Origin: Boswellia sacra
Taxonomy: Eukaryota; Streptophyta; Magnoliopsida; Sapindales; Burseraceae
Length of the DNA stretch: 64,000 nt
Reading direction: 5' to 3'
Assembly (NCBI GenBank): GCA_013180625.2
Contig: SNVD02011181.1
Coordinates: 186,001-250,000, forward strand
Below are positions 52,461-64,000 of the stretch, in pieces. The position numbers and the translations under genes were made by a program. Position 1 is the stretch's first letter; each line of letters begins with the position of its first letter. The notes under the pieces are model-generated. The model did not search any database. It saw only the letters and a list, made by a program, of their open reading frames with translations, and was not told the DNA's origin.

Positions 52461-52600
52461 CTGGAAAATTACAAAAGAAGTTGAAGAAGATCAGATTACG
52501 TAAACTTTGAGAGAAGACTTTCTGCTCGGTCTCTCTGACTCTGACTCTGACTCAGTTGCTCATCGCAGTGTGTAGAAATGGAGGCACTGATATTACAACC
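52461..52600 (-). promoter_or_regulatory. Leader exon and transcription start area of the minus-strand TOPLESS-related gene
   Basis: A splice donor (ccag|gtgagcc on the minus strand) lies at 52461/52460. An acceptor-like ttatag lies about 30 bp upstream of the start codon at 51629. This implies a 5' UTR intron of about 800 bp. TCTGAC repeats (about 52530-52551) lie within the leader. Introns in the 5' UTR are usual for TOPLESS genes. Confidence 0.5.
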
Positions 52601-55600
52601 GTGACGATGTGTACCAGATATTATAAGTTATCTCGCGTGAGAACGTCGATGTCGTTTTGGGGCCAGGGTTAGGTGATAAGCACTCGCACTTATATACAAA
52701 CAGTTTATCATGAGACTTCTGCGTTTATAGACAAGTGGGCTACACGTGGAAGCTGATTGCAGTGATGCTGTTCAAGCGAGGAATCGCGTTGGATACTTGT
52801 TTCGTATGTTAATTTGTCAACTCTTCTTGTACCTCGAGGCAGGACGGAGCCAGCTATTTGATTTAGGGGATAAATTAAGATATTAAAAAAATTATTTAAA
52901 AATTTAAAAATTATATTTATTATTAGATTTATATATTTTTATATTAAAAAGATTATATAATTAATAACTCAAAAAAATATTTATACATTATAAAAAGTAG
53001 TAGTTTAAAAGAATTTTTATATTCATTTGTAGAGTTCAATTAATATGAATAAAAATATTTAAAAAATATTTAATATATAGGTTCTTGTCTAGAAAATATT
53101 TTTTACTTATAAGCACTTTAAAATCTATTATAAATAAAAATTTGGTAATCTTAGAGTATTGTAATTTAATTCTTAACTTGAATGTTTAACAAATTGATAA
53201 AATTATTATGGGACTTAGTGAATTAAAATATATTATGATATTAATTAATAATATATCAAGATTTAATAGCTAATATGTATAACTATTATTGTAACTGTTA
53301 AGAGTAAAAGTGATTATAAGATAAATTAGAAATTTAAATTATCTAAAAAAATAAAAAGAGTTTGTTGTGCTAACATACAAACTAAATGGGAATATATGAA
53401 ATTTTGTAAATTTATTGGGGCAATTGCCCCCACTGGTCACTATGCTGCTAGTCACTGCTTCAAGGAATTTATAAATAAATATATAAAACTCAATCCATTC
53501 CTTTAAATTTTTTAAAGTTTTTTAGAATAGTTTTTAGAATATTGAAAATAAATATTTTTTTTTTGTTTATGACAAAGTTAGTATAATTTTTTTAAATGGG
53601 ATTTCGATTATGTAATTGGCCAAATGGTTTAATGGATCACTAAGTGAGTTTGTTATTAGCATTTTCAAAAAATATTTTTATAAAAAAGCACATTTTTCAA
53701 TATATTTGAATCAATATTAATTGCGCATCTTTTTTAAAATTAAAAAAAATAACCAACCACTTTTTTTTTTCAAAATTTTGAAATAAAAACTAAAAAATCA
53801 CCGACAAACACATTAAAAGCTTAAGCCTGATTATTTTAGGACATACAGGACGACACCTCCAAACAATACGCCTGCTGTATTGTAATTGTTAAACAATGGT
53901 ATTTTATTTTTATTTTTTTAAATTTTATTTTAATTTGTACTACAATTTTCAAAGGAAATTATTTAATATAATCTTTAAAAATAAAAACTTCACAAAAAAT
54001 TGTAGTTTAATCTTTTTTTTTTTAAATTTGAAATAAGTACCATTTAAACTACAATTTTCTCATTGAACTTTTTAATTCGAAAATTAAGTAGTTTAAGGAG
54101 AAATTGATACTTTAAACTTTTTAAAATAAAAAAAATAAAAAAATTTAAACTACCATTTTCTATTGTGAAATTTTTATTTTTAAAGGTTATACAAAATAAT
54201 TTTTATTTAGAAATGTTAGTATAATTTTTAATTTTTAATTATTATTGTTTATTATTATGTATTGTTGCAGTTTTTAAGGATATTTAATATATTAACTCAA
54301 AACACGTTATTGTTAAAAGTTTAGCTTGATTGTTTCTATACTCTTTTTTCTTATATATAACCCAATTCGAATCTTATCATCTACACCACATCCTCTTTTT
54401 AATTTATCAAATAAGACAAATATGTCATTTTGACTAACGGATTAATTAACAAAATTTGATAAAACAAATATACCCTTTTGGATAACGGATTGATTAATTA
54501 TATTTAAAAAATAAGATTTTTATATTACTTCATCGAATGATAGGAGAAGAGTGTTACTTTATCTAAATTTCGGGGTGTCAATGTTTCCTTTCCAGCATCT
54601 GTGTTCCTTTTTAACAGTTATTCAAATTGGGGGTAATTTATGTTTATGTATCATCCAAATAACAAAGAAGATATTGGTTAACTTATCTCGTAGGTATTTA
54701 TGTAATTTTACGTTGAATGAAAAGACCACCAAGTGAAATGACCAGCTCTACCTTTCATGAAGAAACACCGGAAGGCTGCAGTTTGGCTCAGAACTCGGGA
54801 TTTTAATTTCCAGGAATAAGCAACGGCAACGCTCGAGTATATTCATTACATTTCTTTTGCTTTCCTATATGAAAAGTTATAGATCTGATTCACTCTCAGG
54901 GCTAGAAGTGCTTTTGCTTGGTGCCTTGAACATGCGTTGCAGGAGCTAGCATTGATCTATAGTTGACGACTTCATTATTATAGCTAGTGAGCATGCATCT
55001 GTGGTCGGTCGTCGTCTGCAGGGTTGGTGAAGATGAGGTCACTTTCATATACAGATCGTGGTACTATGTAAGCTTATTCAGTTTGACTGGTTTCTGTGTG
55101 TGGACCCTGCTAGTGACAGATAAGATTTTGGCCTTCCACAAACACTCTGCCTAGATTTCATTCTCTGCATCCGTTGATATGATATGTCCTTAAAGATTTC
55201 ATTCTTCGTCATCGATTTCAAATTATTCTACGATCTATAATCCATTATCACATCATCATTCGCCGTAGATTAATTGAAATTAATTAGTACACTATTTCGA
55301 ATACTACATTATTATATTATTTAAATATAATTATCGAAAAAATAGTCTTATTATATAAGTCCTTAACATTTCAAAGATTATATAATATATCTTAAAATAC
55401 AACACTAATTTTCAAGGTATAATTTTGTCATAATCATATAATACTGCAATTATAATTGTCTTAAGCTTCCTAAATTACCGTGAAAAATTACTTGATGAGA
55501 CAAGTGTATACTACGCTCTTTATATATGGGATAATTTCTCAAATTTTATGAAAAAATAAAATGTAAAAATATATTGCAATATTACATTATTACATTATTG

Positions 55601-56174
55601 AGAAATCATATTGTTATGGATTATTTGATTTTTTTTAAATTTTCTATAATTTACTAGCTCACTTCATTAAAATTCAAAATTATAATTTATTCTCTGAAAA
55701 TTCACCACAAAATATAACTAAAATTGTTTATCTAATTCTCAATAAAACATATAAACAGAAATTAAAAAAAAAAAGAAAAATAAAAATTAAAAGAGGGGGT
55801 TATGACCGACCACTTGGCAATATTTCCGGCTAGCGTGGGTGAGCCACTCGCGCGTGGGAGGAGTATTAAAGCAGATCTCTGGAAAAAAGCGTGGAGCCAC
55901 GTAGAAAACGGCCTTTATGACGCGGTTTAACGTTACGTGGCATTCAATCGGCTGACAAGACATCAACAAATGTACGAAAAGGAGGATGCACAGCGGCAAA
56001 TTACGATTCCGCCAATAAATGTACGAAAAGAGACTTGCATAGCTGGATATTACAATTATGAGCTGAAAGGACGAAATAAAACCAGAGTGGATTTATGACT
56101 TTCACCACCTGTTTCTGGCCTTTGATTTTAATGTGCTCAGTCTCACCGCTTAAATGAAATCAACTTCTACTAAC
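52601..56174. other. Intergenic DNA between the two TOPLESS-related genes
   Basis: Mostly AT-rich, with no coding region recognised. It includes the AT-rich foldback at 53937-54222. 54.7-55.2 kb is less AT-rich but has no supported frame. Confidence 0.45.
53937..54222. repeat. AT-rich foldback repeat
   Basis: The left arm (…tttaaaaataaaaacttcac…gtagttta, about 53950-54010) is repeated inverted at about 54140-54215 (taaactaccattttc…gtgaaatttttatttttaaagg). A second inverted pair (gtagttta / taaactac) lies nearer the centre. It resembles a degraded MITE. The low complexity lowers confidence. Confidence 0.5.
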
Positions 56175-57140
56175 TTATTTTATTTTGTCTGAATATAAAC
56201 AAAAAAATTAAAAAAATAGACATTTTTAAAAATTTTAAGTAAAATTTAAATATATTTTAAAAATTTTTTATGTCATAGATACTTTCTTCAAAAAATAACT
56301 AAAAATTTCTTTGAAATTCAATTTATTCCTAAACTCTTTATTTCCCTTTTTCCTTCACTTATCTTTTCCTATTTTTATAACTGTATGTTGTTGTCCAATT
56401 TCCAATACTCCTCGACATCGTCGAAAATATAGTCTAAAATACAGCAAGAGGAACAAAAAACTTATCCTGTGTTTGGGGATTTGGGATAGATTTTAAGGAT
56501 TTTAAATTTGGGGATTTGAGTTTGGACTCGTATTTTGTTTTTATTTTGTGTTTGTTGGGACTAAACGAAGTGTTATTTGATTGATTTTTTAGTTTGATGT
56601 GTGTAAAAATAGTGAAAACTGACACTTTTTGTCATGATGAAGAGGACACTCGACATGTCGAGTCCTGTCGGATGCTTCAACCGACACTTGCTATCATCGT
56701 CAGTGTTCACTCGACACTAGACACAATATATCGAGTTTTGTCGGATGCACGGACCGACACTCGATATAACGTGTCGAGTCTTGTTGGATATACAGACTGA
56801 CACTCGCCGTCAACGCATTTTTGAAGGCTCAACATGTTATGTCGAGTGTTGGTCCGTTCATCCGACAAGACTCGATATATTGTCTCTAATGTCGAGTGAA
56901 CACTGATGATGATGGCGACTGTCGGTTGAAGCATCCGACAGGACTCGATATGTCGAGTGTCTTATTCGTCATGACGAAACGCGTCTTTTTTTTTTTAAGT
57001 TTGAGTCTCAAGAGATATTTTAGTCATTTTTCTAAGAAAGTATATATGACATAAAAATTTTTCAGGATGTATCTAAATTTCACTTAAAGCTTTTAATTTT
57101 ATCTATTTTTAAAAATTTTCCAAACATAAATAAAATCTCG
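56175..57140. mobile_element. Nested foldback element with two sets of inverted repeats
   Basis: Outer arms of about 145 bp lie at about 56175-56325 and 56994-57140; shared words read inverted include atgtcata.atactttctt and tttttaaaaatt. Inside them is a second inverted repeat with arms at about 56631-56780 and 56826-56976 and a loop of about 45 bp. By eye the inner arms are close to 90% identical, for example cctgtcggatgcttcaaccgaca. The inner arms are rich in ACTCGAC/GTCGAGT words and much richer in GC than the surrounding DNA. No transposase is present. The long inverted ends suggest a Mutator-like or foldback MITE; target duplications were not resolved. Confidence 0.7.
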
Positions 57141-57887
57141 TATGTGAGCTTTGTGAGCTTTATGCTCGCATTATCACTCTTTCTTAAAATATTTCTATTC
57201 AATTATAACGTAAAAAATAATCGATAAATATAACTAAAAAATAGTGTAACACAAACATAATAATATCATTATTAATATGAAAAAAAATTATTCATGATTA
57301 TTTTTTTTTTCGGGTAAGAACAAAAGTGGTTTCCGAGTTTGGAAGCAAGAAAGCTACGTGCCACCTGCTTCAACAAAGCACTATAGATGTTCGGCAACGG
57401 TCTTTATGTAACAAGTTGTCAGTTACAGGAAGGACCACCTGGGACTTTTGTTTTGACATAACGTCAGAGACTGTCATGCACGCACTGACTACAGTCCCTA
57501 TATCCTCCACGCACTCCAACGCGCGTACCACACCACGTGCTAATTCAGATCATCCACCCTTTTGGTTTTGGGGTAATCATTGATTTGAATCAGCTTCACG
57601 GAGGGTGTTCAACACCCGTCCACAACGAGATTGGTTATACAGTAAATCGTAACCGTCAGTGTCATCTTTTTCACAGAGAAGAGACAGCTGTTGGCTTAAG
57701 TTTCCATAACGGGACCACTCATAAGTACGAGTGGTTATCACGATAAGCAAGTCTGTTTATATCTAGAAATTGCCGCCTCATTTTTTACGATAAATAGCCT
57801 TGCTCACTGCCTTGGTGACTAAGAACTCAAAAAAGCAGCATCTTCTGGGAAAGAGAGCTGAGCTCTGGCTTTGCTCTGTTTTTGCAG
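57141..57887 (+). promoter_or_regulatory. Promoter and leader exon of the plus-strand TOPLESS-related gene
   Basis: A non-coding leader exon probably ends at 57887, where tttgcag|gtaagg gives a strong donor. Its intron would run to just before the ATG at 58506, with candidate acceptors at 58458 and 58499. It contains a (CT)n microsatellite at about 58359-58378. GATAAATAG at 57789-57797 is a weak TATA candidate. The segment 57330-57720 is relatively GC-rich and holds a cacgtg G-box core at about 57534-57539. Confidence 0.45.
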
Positions 57888-58505
57888 GTAAGGCTTCTTT
57901 GTTTTGTTTCCTTTTTCGAGGTCTCATATTTTGCTTCTCTTTACGCCTTGCTTTTGGTTTCATATATTCTTTTAAGCAATTCTCTTTAACTTTGAGGTAG
58001 CTTCCGTTTTAATGGGTTTAAAGCGACTTTACCATCGATAAAAAACCCTAATTTTCTTTCTCTTTTTTCATCTAAATTTTACTTACGAGTCTTCAACTGT
58101 GCGAGGATCTAGTGTTTTTTGCAATAGTTTTGCTCATTTTGGCTTAATTTTGATATTTTTGTTTCATTTTTATCAAATCTCAGTCTCAGCTCTGTTTTTC
58201 TCCTCTTTTGGTTGTGTGTAAAATGATTTTCGAAATATTTACTTAAATGATTCTTCATAAAGTGCTTTGTGAACCGTAAACAAACAGAATTTTATCTTTC
58301 TTTTCTTCAAGAGGAAATTTCCTTTGTAACAGATTTTTTTTTTAGCTAATATAGTGTTTTCTCTCTCTCTCTCTCTCTTTTTGTTTTGTTTAAGTTGTTT
58401 AATTGTCGTTGTCTACACACAAAGACATAAACATTTGTATCGTTGTCGTTTCTGATAGTGGTCGGAGTGTGTGGAAGCGGTGGAGATAAGAACGTGTAGC
58501 TAAAG

Positions 58506-61500
58506 ATGACAACTTCGCTCAGTAGAGACCTTGTATTATTGATCTTGCAGTTCCTTGATGAGGAAAAATTCAAAGAAACCGTTCATAAGTAAACGTTTTA
58601 ACCGAACTCATGCTTTCTTCATTCATAATTCTCTGGTTTTGATATGTTACTGACGTGATTTGATGCATATTAAACAGACTTGAGCAAGAGTCAGGTCTTT
58701 ACTTCAGTGTCAAGCACTTTGAGGACTTGGTGCTTGGTGGAAAATGGGATGAGGTTGAAAAGTACTTATCTGGGTTCACTAGAGTGGATGATAACAGATA
58801 TTCGATGAAGATATATTTTGAAATTCGGAAGCAAAAGTACCTGGAGGCGCTGGACCAGTAAGTTATGCGCGAATTTTCCTCAAAAAAAAAAAAGTTTACA
58901 TTTTTCTTTAATTATTCTCACATCATACGCTATACTTATGTATGTAATCTTATTTTTTTTTTAAATTGAATTTTGTGTGCTTACTTGCTTGAGATTTTGA
59001 TCAGGAATGAACGGGGCAAAGCTGTTGATATTCTTGTCAGGGATCTGAAAGTTTTTGCATCTTTTAATGAAGATTTATTCAAAGAGATCACTCATCTCCT
59101 AACGTTAGAAAATTTTAGGTACATAAACACATTTAAATGTGTGTATATATGTATATACATATGTAAATTTTTAATTTGGAGTTAGAAATATCTTTACTGA
59201 AATGTGATTCTGCAGGGAAAATGATCAACTCTCTGGCTATAGAGATACAAAGACTGCAAGAACAATTATGTTGATAGAGCTCAAGAAGCTTATTGAGGCA
59301 AATCCCCTTTTCCGTGACAAATTGCTCTTCCCGAATATAAAAGGTTCAAGGTTGCGGATGCTCATCAATCAGAGGTATGGCATAAGAAAGAATTAAGAAA
59401 AATAATTGTCTGTCATATGAATGTCACTTTTCATCTACTTTTGCTTAGTCAACTGGCTGGTAGCATCAGAATGATGTTTATGTATTGCTGCATTCATGTT
59501 ATGCTGGATTTATATATTAAAGTTTATTTAGTGGTTGATTTTTGAAGTCTTGGTGTTGGAAGTGATTGTTATTTTAGAGAGAGCTGATTTTGGTTATGTA
59601 ATGAGACAGCTTGAACTGGCAGCATTCACTTTGTGCAAATCCTAGGCAAAATCCTGATATAAGATCCCTTTTTGTGGATCACATTTGTAGAAACTCCAAT
59701 GATCCTTATGTACAGCTAACTACAAGCAATCAGCTAATAGGTCCTGCAGCAAAATCTGAAAGTTTTCTTCCGATGGGTGCACATGGGGTATGTGAACAAG
59801 TTGCTTGGCATCATTATTGCAAATCTTTATGACTTCTTATATAATTGCTTTCTCCTTCTGGGTCCTAGCAGCCATCGGCAGCAGTCCAAATTCCTTTGAC
59901 CACATGGATGTCTGGTTCCTCAAGTGCAACTCATCAGGTACCTTCTGGAGGTGGAATTTGTTTTGGTAGTCCAATGAATCCAGGTAATGATGTAACTTAT
60001 TCTTTAATTCTTGAATAGAACCCAATTTTACCGATTTTGAATGCAAGAAAGTTCTTACTTCTCATCTCTACTTCTGTATTATTGCCTATAGCTACAATGG
60101 CAAAGGGTCTTGTGGATTCTGATATTATGTCTAAAACAAGGATGTCAGGGGTTTCAGATAGGGTAAGGTTGTTTATGTTAAGTGCATAAACATGGTCTTA
60201 TTTCTGTCTAACATTCTACTTTTTCTGCAGATATTGTTGCCAGGAAGTAATCTTGGTCAAAATCTTAGTTCACCATTAAACATTGGAGATGAACTACCCA
60301 AGACTGTTGCACGGACTTTAACTCAGGGATCAATTCCAACAAGCATGGACTTCCATCCAGTTCAACAGACTCTCCTTCTGGGTTAGTTTACATGAGTTCT
60401 TGACTCTGCTAGCTTTTACTGTGGTTAGTGTTTGTTGTTGTAAATTAACTTATATTCTCTGATGGACTTCTTCAGTTGGAACCCATATTGGGGATATTAG
60501 TTTGTGGGCAGTTAGTTATGGGGAGAAGTTGGTTTCAAGAAACTTTCAGGTATGGGATATTGGCGCAAGTTCAATGATATTAAAGGTATGTTATGTTCTA
60601 TTCTCAACTATAAATTTTTTTTTTTTTTTGCAAGATAATTGCTTTTCGTTTTGACAGTCCTCTAAATTCTAAATTTATTTTGATCTGATTCAGGCAGCTT
60701 TAATTAAAGATCCATGTCTCTCAGTTAAACGTGTATCTTGGAGCCCTGATGGTACTTTATTTGGTAAGATTTGGAATGTTGGAACCACAGCACTCTTTAA
60801 AATGTTTCGTGGTTTTACCCGATTTATTAATTGAACAATGTATTACAAGTTTTTGTTGATTTAGTTTTCATCGAACAGGAGTTGCATATTCTAAACATAT
60901 GGTCCAGTTATACACTTATCAAGGATCAACTGACATTCGACAACATTTGGAAGTAGGCTTCATTATTTCCTATCTACCATATATTCTAGTTTGTTACTTT
61001 GTTTCTGACAAATTTTTCTTTTTCTTTTCTAGATTGACGCTCATGTTGGTGGTGTAAATGATCTAGCATTCAGCAACCACCCTAAGCAACTCTCTGTTAT
61101 TACTTGTGGTGATGACAAGACCATCAAGGTTGGTTATTAGCTAGCAGTTAATGTTAGTCAGAGAAAAGGTTATTTTCTTACTTGATTTCTTTGTTTAGGT
61201 GTGGGATGTGGCTACTGGTACAAAATTGTATACATTTGAAGGTCATCTGGATGCTGTATACTCTGTGTGCCCTCATTCCAAGGATAATGTTCATGTAATC
61301 TCTGCTCGATTCTTATATTTTGGTGATCCATTCCATGTTTGTGGCTTCATATGGCTGATCTGCCCTCATTTTTTTTTCTTGAAGAAAATCTTACTCTTTT
61401 ATGCTTCAGTTTGTCTTTTCAACATCGGTGGATGGAAAGATTAAAGCATGGTTGTATGACATGATGGGATCCAGGGTTGACTATGATGCACCTGGTCGCT

Positions 61501-63894
61501 CATGTGCAAAAATGGCATATAGTGCTGATGGAAAAAGGTTGGCCTAATGGACCTGATGTAGATGACAGTGTTTCTGCATCCTTTTCTTTTTGTGGACAAA
61601 CTGAGAACTGCATGAATTCATTGGCACATGCAGGCTTTTCTCGTGTGGTACCAACAAAGAAGGGGAGTCACACATAGTTGAATGGAATGAAAATGAAGGT
61701 ACTGTGAGGAGATCATACCGAGGATTTCATAAGCGTTCTTCAGGTGTTGTGCAATTTGATACTACAAGGAACAAATTTTTGGCTGCTGGTGATGATTATT
61801 CAATCAAATTTTGGGATATGGATAACACTAATCTTTTGGCAGCCGTTGATGCAGATGGAGGCTTACCAGTAAGTGTCTTCTAGAATTAATTAGTATATAT
61901 TTGATTTAATAATTATCTTTGATGTTGTAAGTGGTTTCCACTTAAACCAGAATCTTATATCTTATAGAGAGGAAAAAACTATGGCTTGAGTTGCTCATTT
62001 ACTTTTCCAATTTAAGGCAAGTCCACGTATCTGCTTTAACAAGGGGGGCACATTATTGGCTGTTTCCGCAAATGAGAATAGAATTAAGATCCTAGCAACA
62101 GTGGATGGTCTCCTATTGATGCGCACTCATGAAAGTCATTCTCTACTTGCCTCAAGAATAGCATCTGAGAATCCTCCAAAGGTAACTTCTCTTAATATTT
62201 TGTTTTAGTCATTTCCTAATTTGTATCTCCTTTAAATGCTCAAAATAAAAATAAATCTCTTTCTCTGCTATCTATCTACACAATAGGTGGAGTTACTGGA
62301 GTTGTGCATGGATATTCACTTTTTTTTTAATAATAAGTTTTTGTCCCAAGTGATTTGTGATAGCAGCATTATTTATTTATTTATTTTTCCATCCTGCAGT
62401 TCTTACTGAACTTCTGATTGTATCTCTTTCTCCCAAAATATATTTCCCCAGTTCAATGTGGATCTCGATGTTTGAAGTTCATTATTATTCTGCTAATTAC
62501 CTGATACATTTGGTGCATTTTTTTAGAAAGGTGATTCTAGAAACCCCGAGGAAGTTAAACCTAGGTTAACTGAAGAAGTCAATCCAGTTAAGATCTGGAA
62601 GCTCACAGAAATTAGTGAACCTGCTCAGTTTCGGTCACTGAGGCTCCTGGCTCGTATTAAAACCGATAAGGTACGCTCTCTGATGGATAGAGTTTAAGAG
62701 TTAGAGATAGTTGTCACAATGTTTTCAATTTACATTATGATTGACATTACAATTTTTTTTTTCTATAGGCGATTTACATAGTTTCAGCATTTTCCTGTTA
62801 GTTATATTATTTTGAGAATCTCTGATTGTTGCATCTCCTCTGAAAAGGTTTCTTAATGGCTTCTCTCATGGATACTGCAGATCTCAAGGTTGATATACAC
62901 TAATTCAGGTGCTGGCATTCTGGCATTAGCATTAAATGCCATTCACCTGTACTGGAAGTGGCCTCGAAGTGAGTTTAATTTAAGTGGGAAGGTATGAGGT
63001 TCCTCTTCATTATCTTTGAATCTGCTTCTGTCTTAAAGGCAAAGCAGGTTATTAAAATTTCCGATTCTACATCAGCTTGGTCTTCTGATAAATTTGAATT
63101 GATGATTGCCAATATAATGCTTTATGGTGTAGGCAACTACCAAGGTAGCTCCTCAACTTATGCAACCACTATCAGGCATATTAATGACCAATGATTTAAG
63201 TGATGCTAAGCCTGAAGAGACTGTGCCCTGCTTTGCTTTGTCCAAGAATGACTCCTATGTCATGTCAGCATCTGGAGGGAAAATTTCCTTGTTCAACATG
63301 ATGACGTTTAAGGTAAGCTCTGAAACAAGTTACTCGGTTCTTAAGTCTTAAACATAAGTTTACCTGCATTGCTTTCTTGTCATATATCGTGAAAATTTTC
63401 TTCTGTTGCCAAAAGATTTTGTTCTCTTTGATGCTGTGAAGAAGAAAAAAAAAAGGACTTCTATTGCATCATCAAATATTATCTTATTCCTCCTTTTCAT
63501 GTAGCAGAAGGAACTTTATATTTCAATTCTACATCAGACATCTGTCTCATTTTGGCTGACCATTGATTTCTGTTGGGTAAGTCCAGACTATGACAACTTT
63601 CATGGCTCCACCACCTGCAGCAACATATCTTGCTTTCCACCCTCAAGATAACAATATAATTGCTGTTGGAATGGATGATTCTTCAATACGCATATATAAT
63701 GTTCGTATAGATGAGGTATGTTATATTCTTGGAGCAATGGCAGGTGCTACCTATTTGAGAGAAATCTTGCAATTCGACCATTTTCTTTCTTGTTGTAGGT
63801 CAAGAACAAACTTAAAGGTCACTCTAAAAGAGTCACTAGTCTCGCGTTCTCCAATGTGCTGAATGTGCTTGTTTCTTCGGGAGCTGATGCTCAG
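58506..63894 (+). CDS. TOPLESS-related corepressor, cut off by the window end
   Basis: The exons visible are 58506-58588, 58678-58857, 59005-59118, 59216-59374, 59610-59787, 59872-59983, 60092-60162, 60231-60381, 60476-60585, 60694-60763, 60879-60952, 61033-61128, 61199-61294, 61410-61537, 61634-61868, 62017-62181, 62527-62670, 62881-62991, 63133-63312, 63587-63715 and 63799-63894. They total 2682 nt and encode 894 residues. About 200 C-terminal residues (the last propeller blades) lie beyond the window. The protein has an intact LisH (starting MTTSLSRDLVLLILQFLDEE), then CTLH with FEIRKQKYLEALDQ, the linker motif FLPMGAHG (in exon 5, near residue 235), and WD40 repeats from about 340. Its N-terminus is closer to canonical TOPLESS than that of the minus-strand copy. 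It would bind EAR-motif repressors through the N-terminal domain and recruit histone deacetylases. I do not assign a TPR number. Confidence 0.94.
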
Positions 63895-64000
63895 GTTAGT
63901 ATTCCTAGGTGTTATATTATGGCCTCTCAAGTCAATTCTTCTACGTGTTATCTCTAGTTTTTCTTTTGAAAGAAATGCAAAATAAACACAGTTAAGAAAA

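Overview
This is nuclear DNA from a flowering plant, most likely a eudicot. The evidence is GT-AG introns in AT-rich DNA, plant-type proteins (RPS11, a mitochondrial MICU with three EF-hands, a TPR+PB1 Phox protein, TOPLESS-related corepressors), and LTR and hAT-derived repeats. I cannot name the species. I rebuilt the gene models by hand; in every gene the joined exons keep reading frame across all introns.

Layout. 0.8-3.1 kb holds two non-autonomous LTR-retrotransposon copies joined tail to tail as a large palindrome. 4.8-6.5 kb (minus) is ribosomal protein S11 with one GC-AG intron. 6.7-14.4 kb is repeat-rich DNA with two hAT-type MITEs (7.8-8.4 and 11.4-11.9 kb) and an 88-bp tandem repeat. 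14.5-18.3 kb (plus) is a five-pass membrane protein. 18.3-25.5 kb is gene-poor. 25.6-26.3 kb (plus) is an intronless serine-rich protein. 29.4-33.5 kb (plus) is MICU, which converges on a MEMO-family gene at 35.4-38.5 kb (minus). 41.1-43.4 kb (minus) is a Phox-type TPR/PB1 protein. 44.7-51.6 kb (minus) and 58.5 kb to the window end (plus) are two TOPLESS-related corepressor genes, head to head. About 6.9 kb separates their start codons and contains a nested foldback element.

The genes do not form one pathway. The order membrane protein, MICU, MEMO, Phox matches, from memory, the combined content of two Arabidopsis segments (At2g25270-At2g25290 and At4g32060-At4g32070). That suggests an unfragmented ancestral block. 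The most notable features are the divergent TOPLESS-related pair, with matching exon architecture but different linkers, the nested inverted repeat between them, and the palindromic retroelement bounded by a direct repeat of about 80 bp. I found no CRISPR array, tRNA, rRNA or clearly new multi-gene system.
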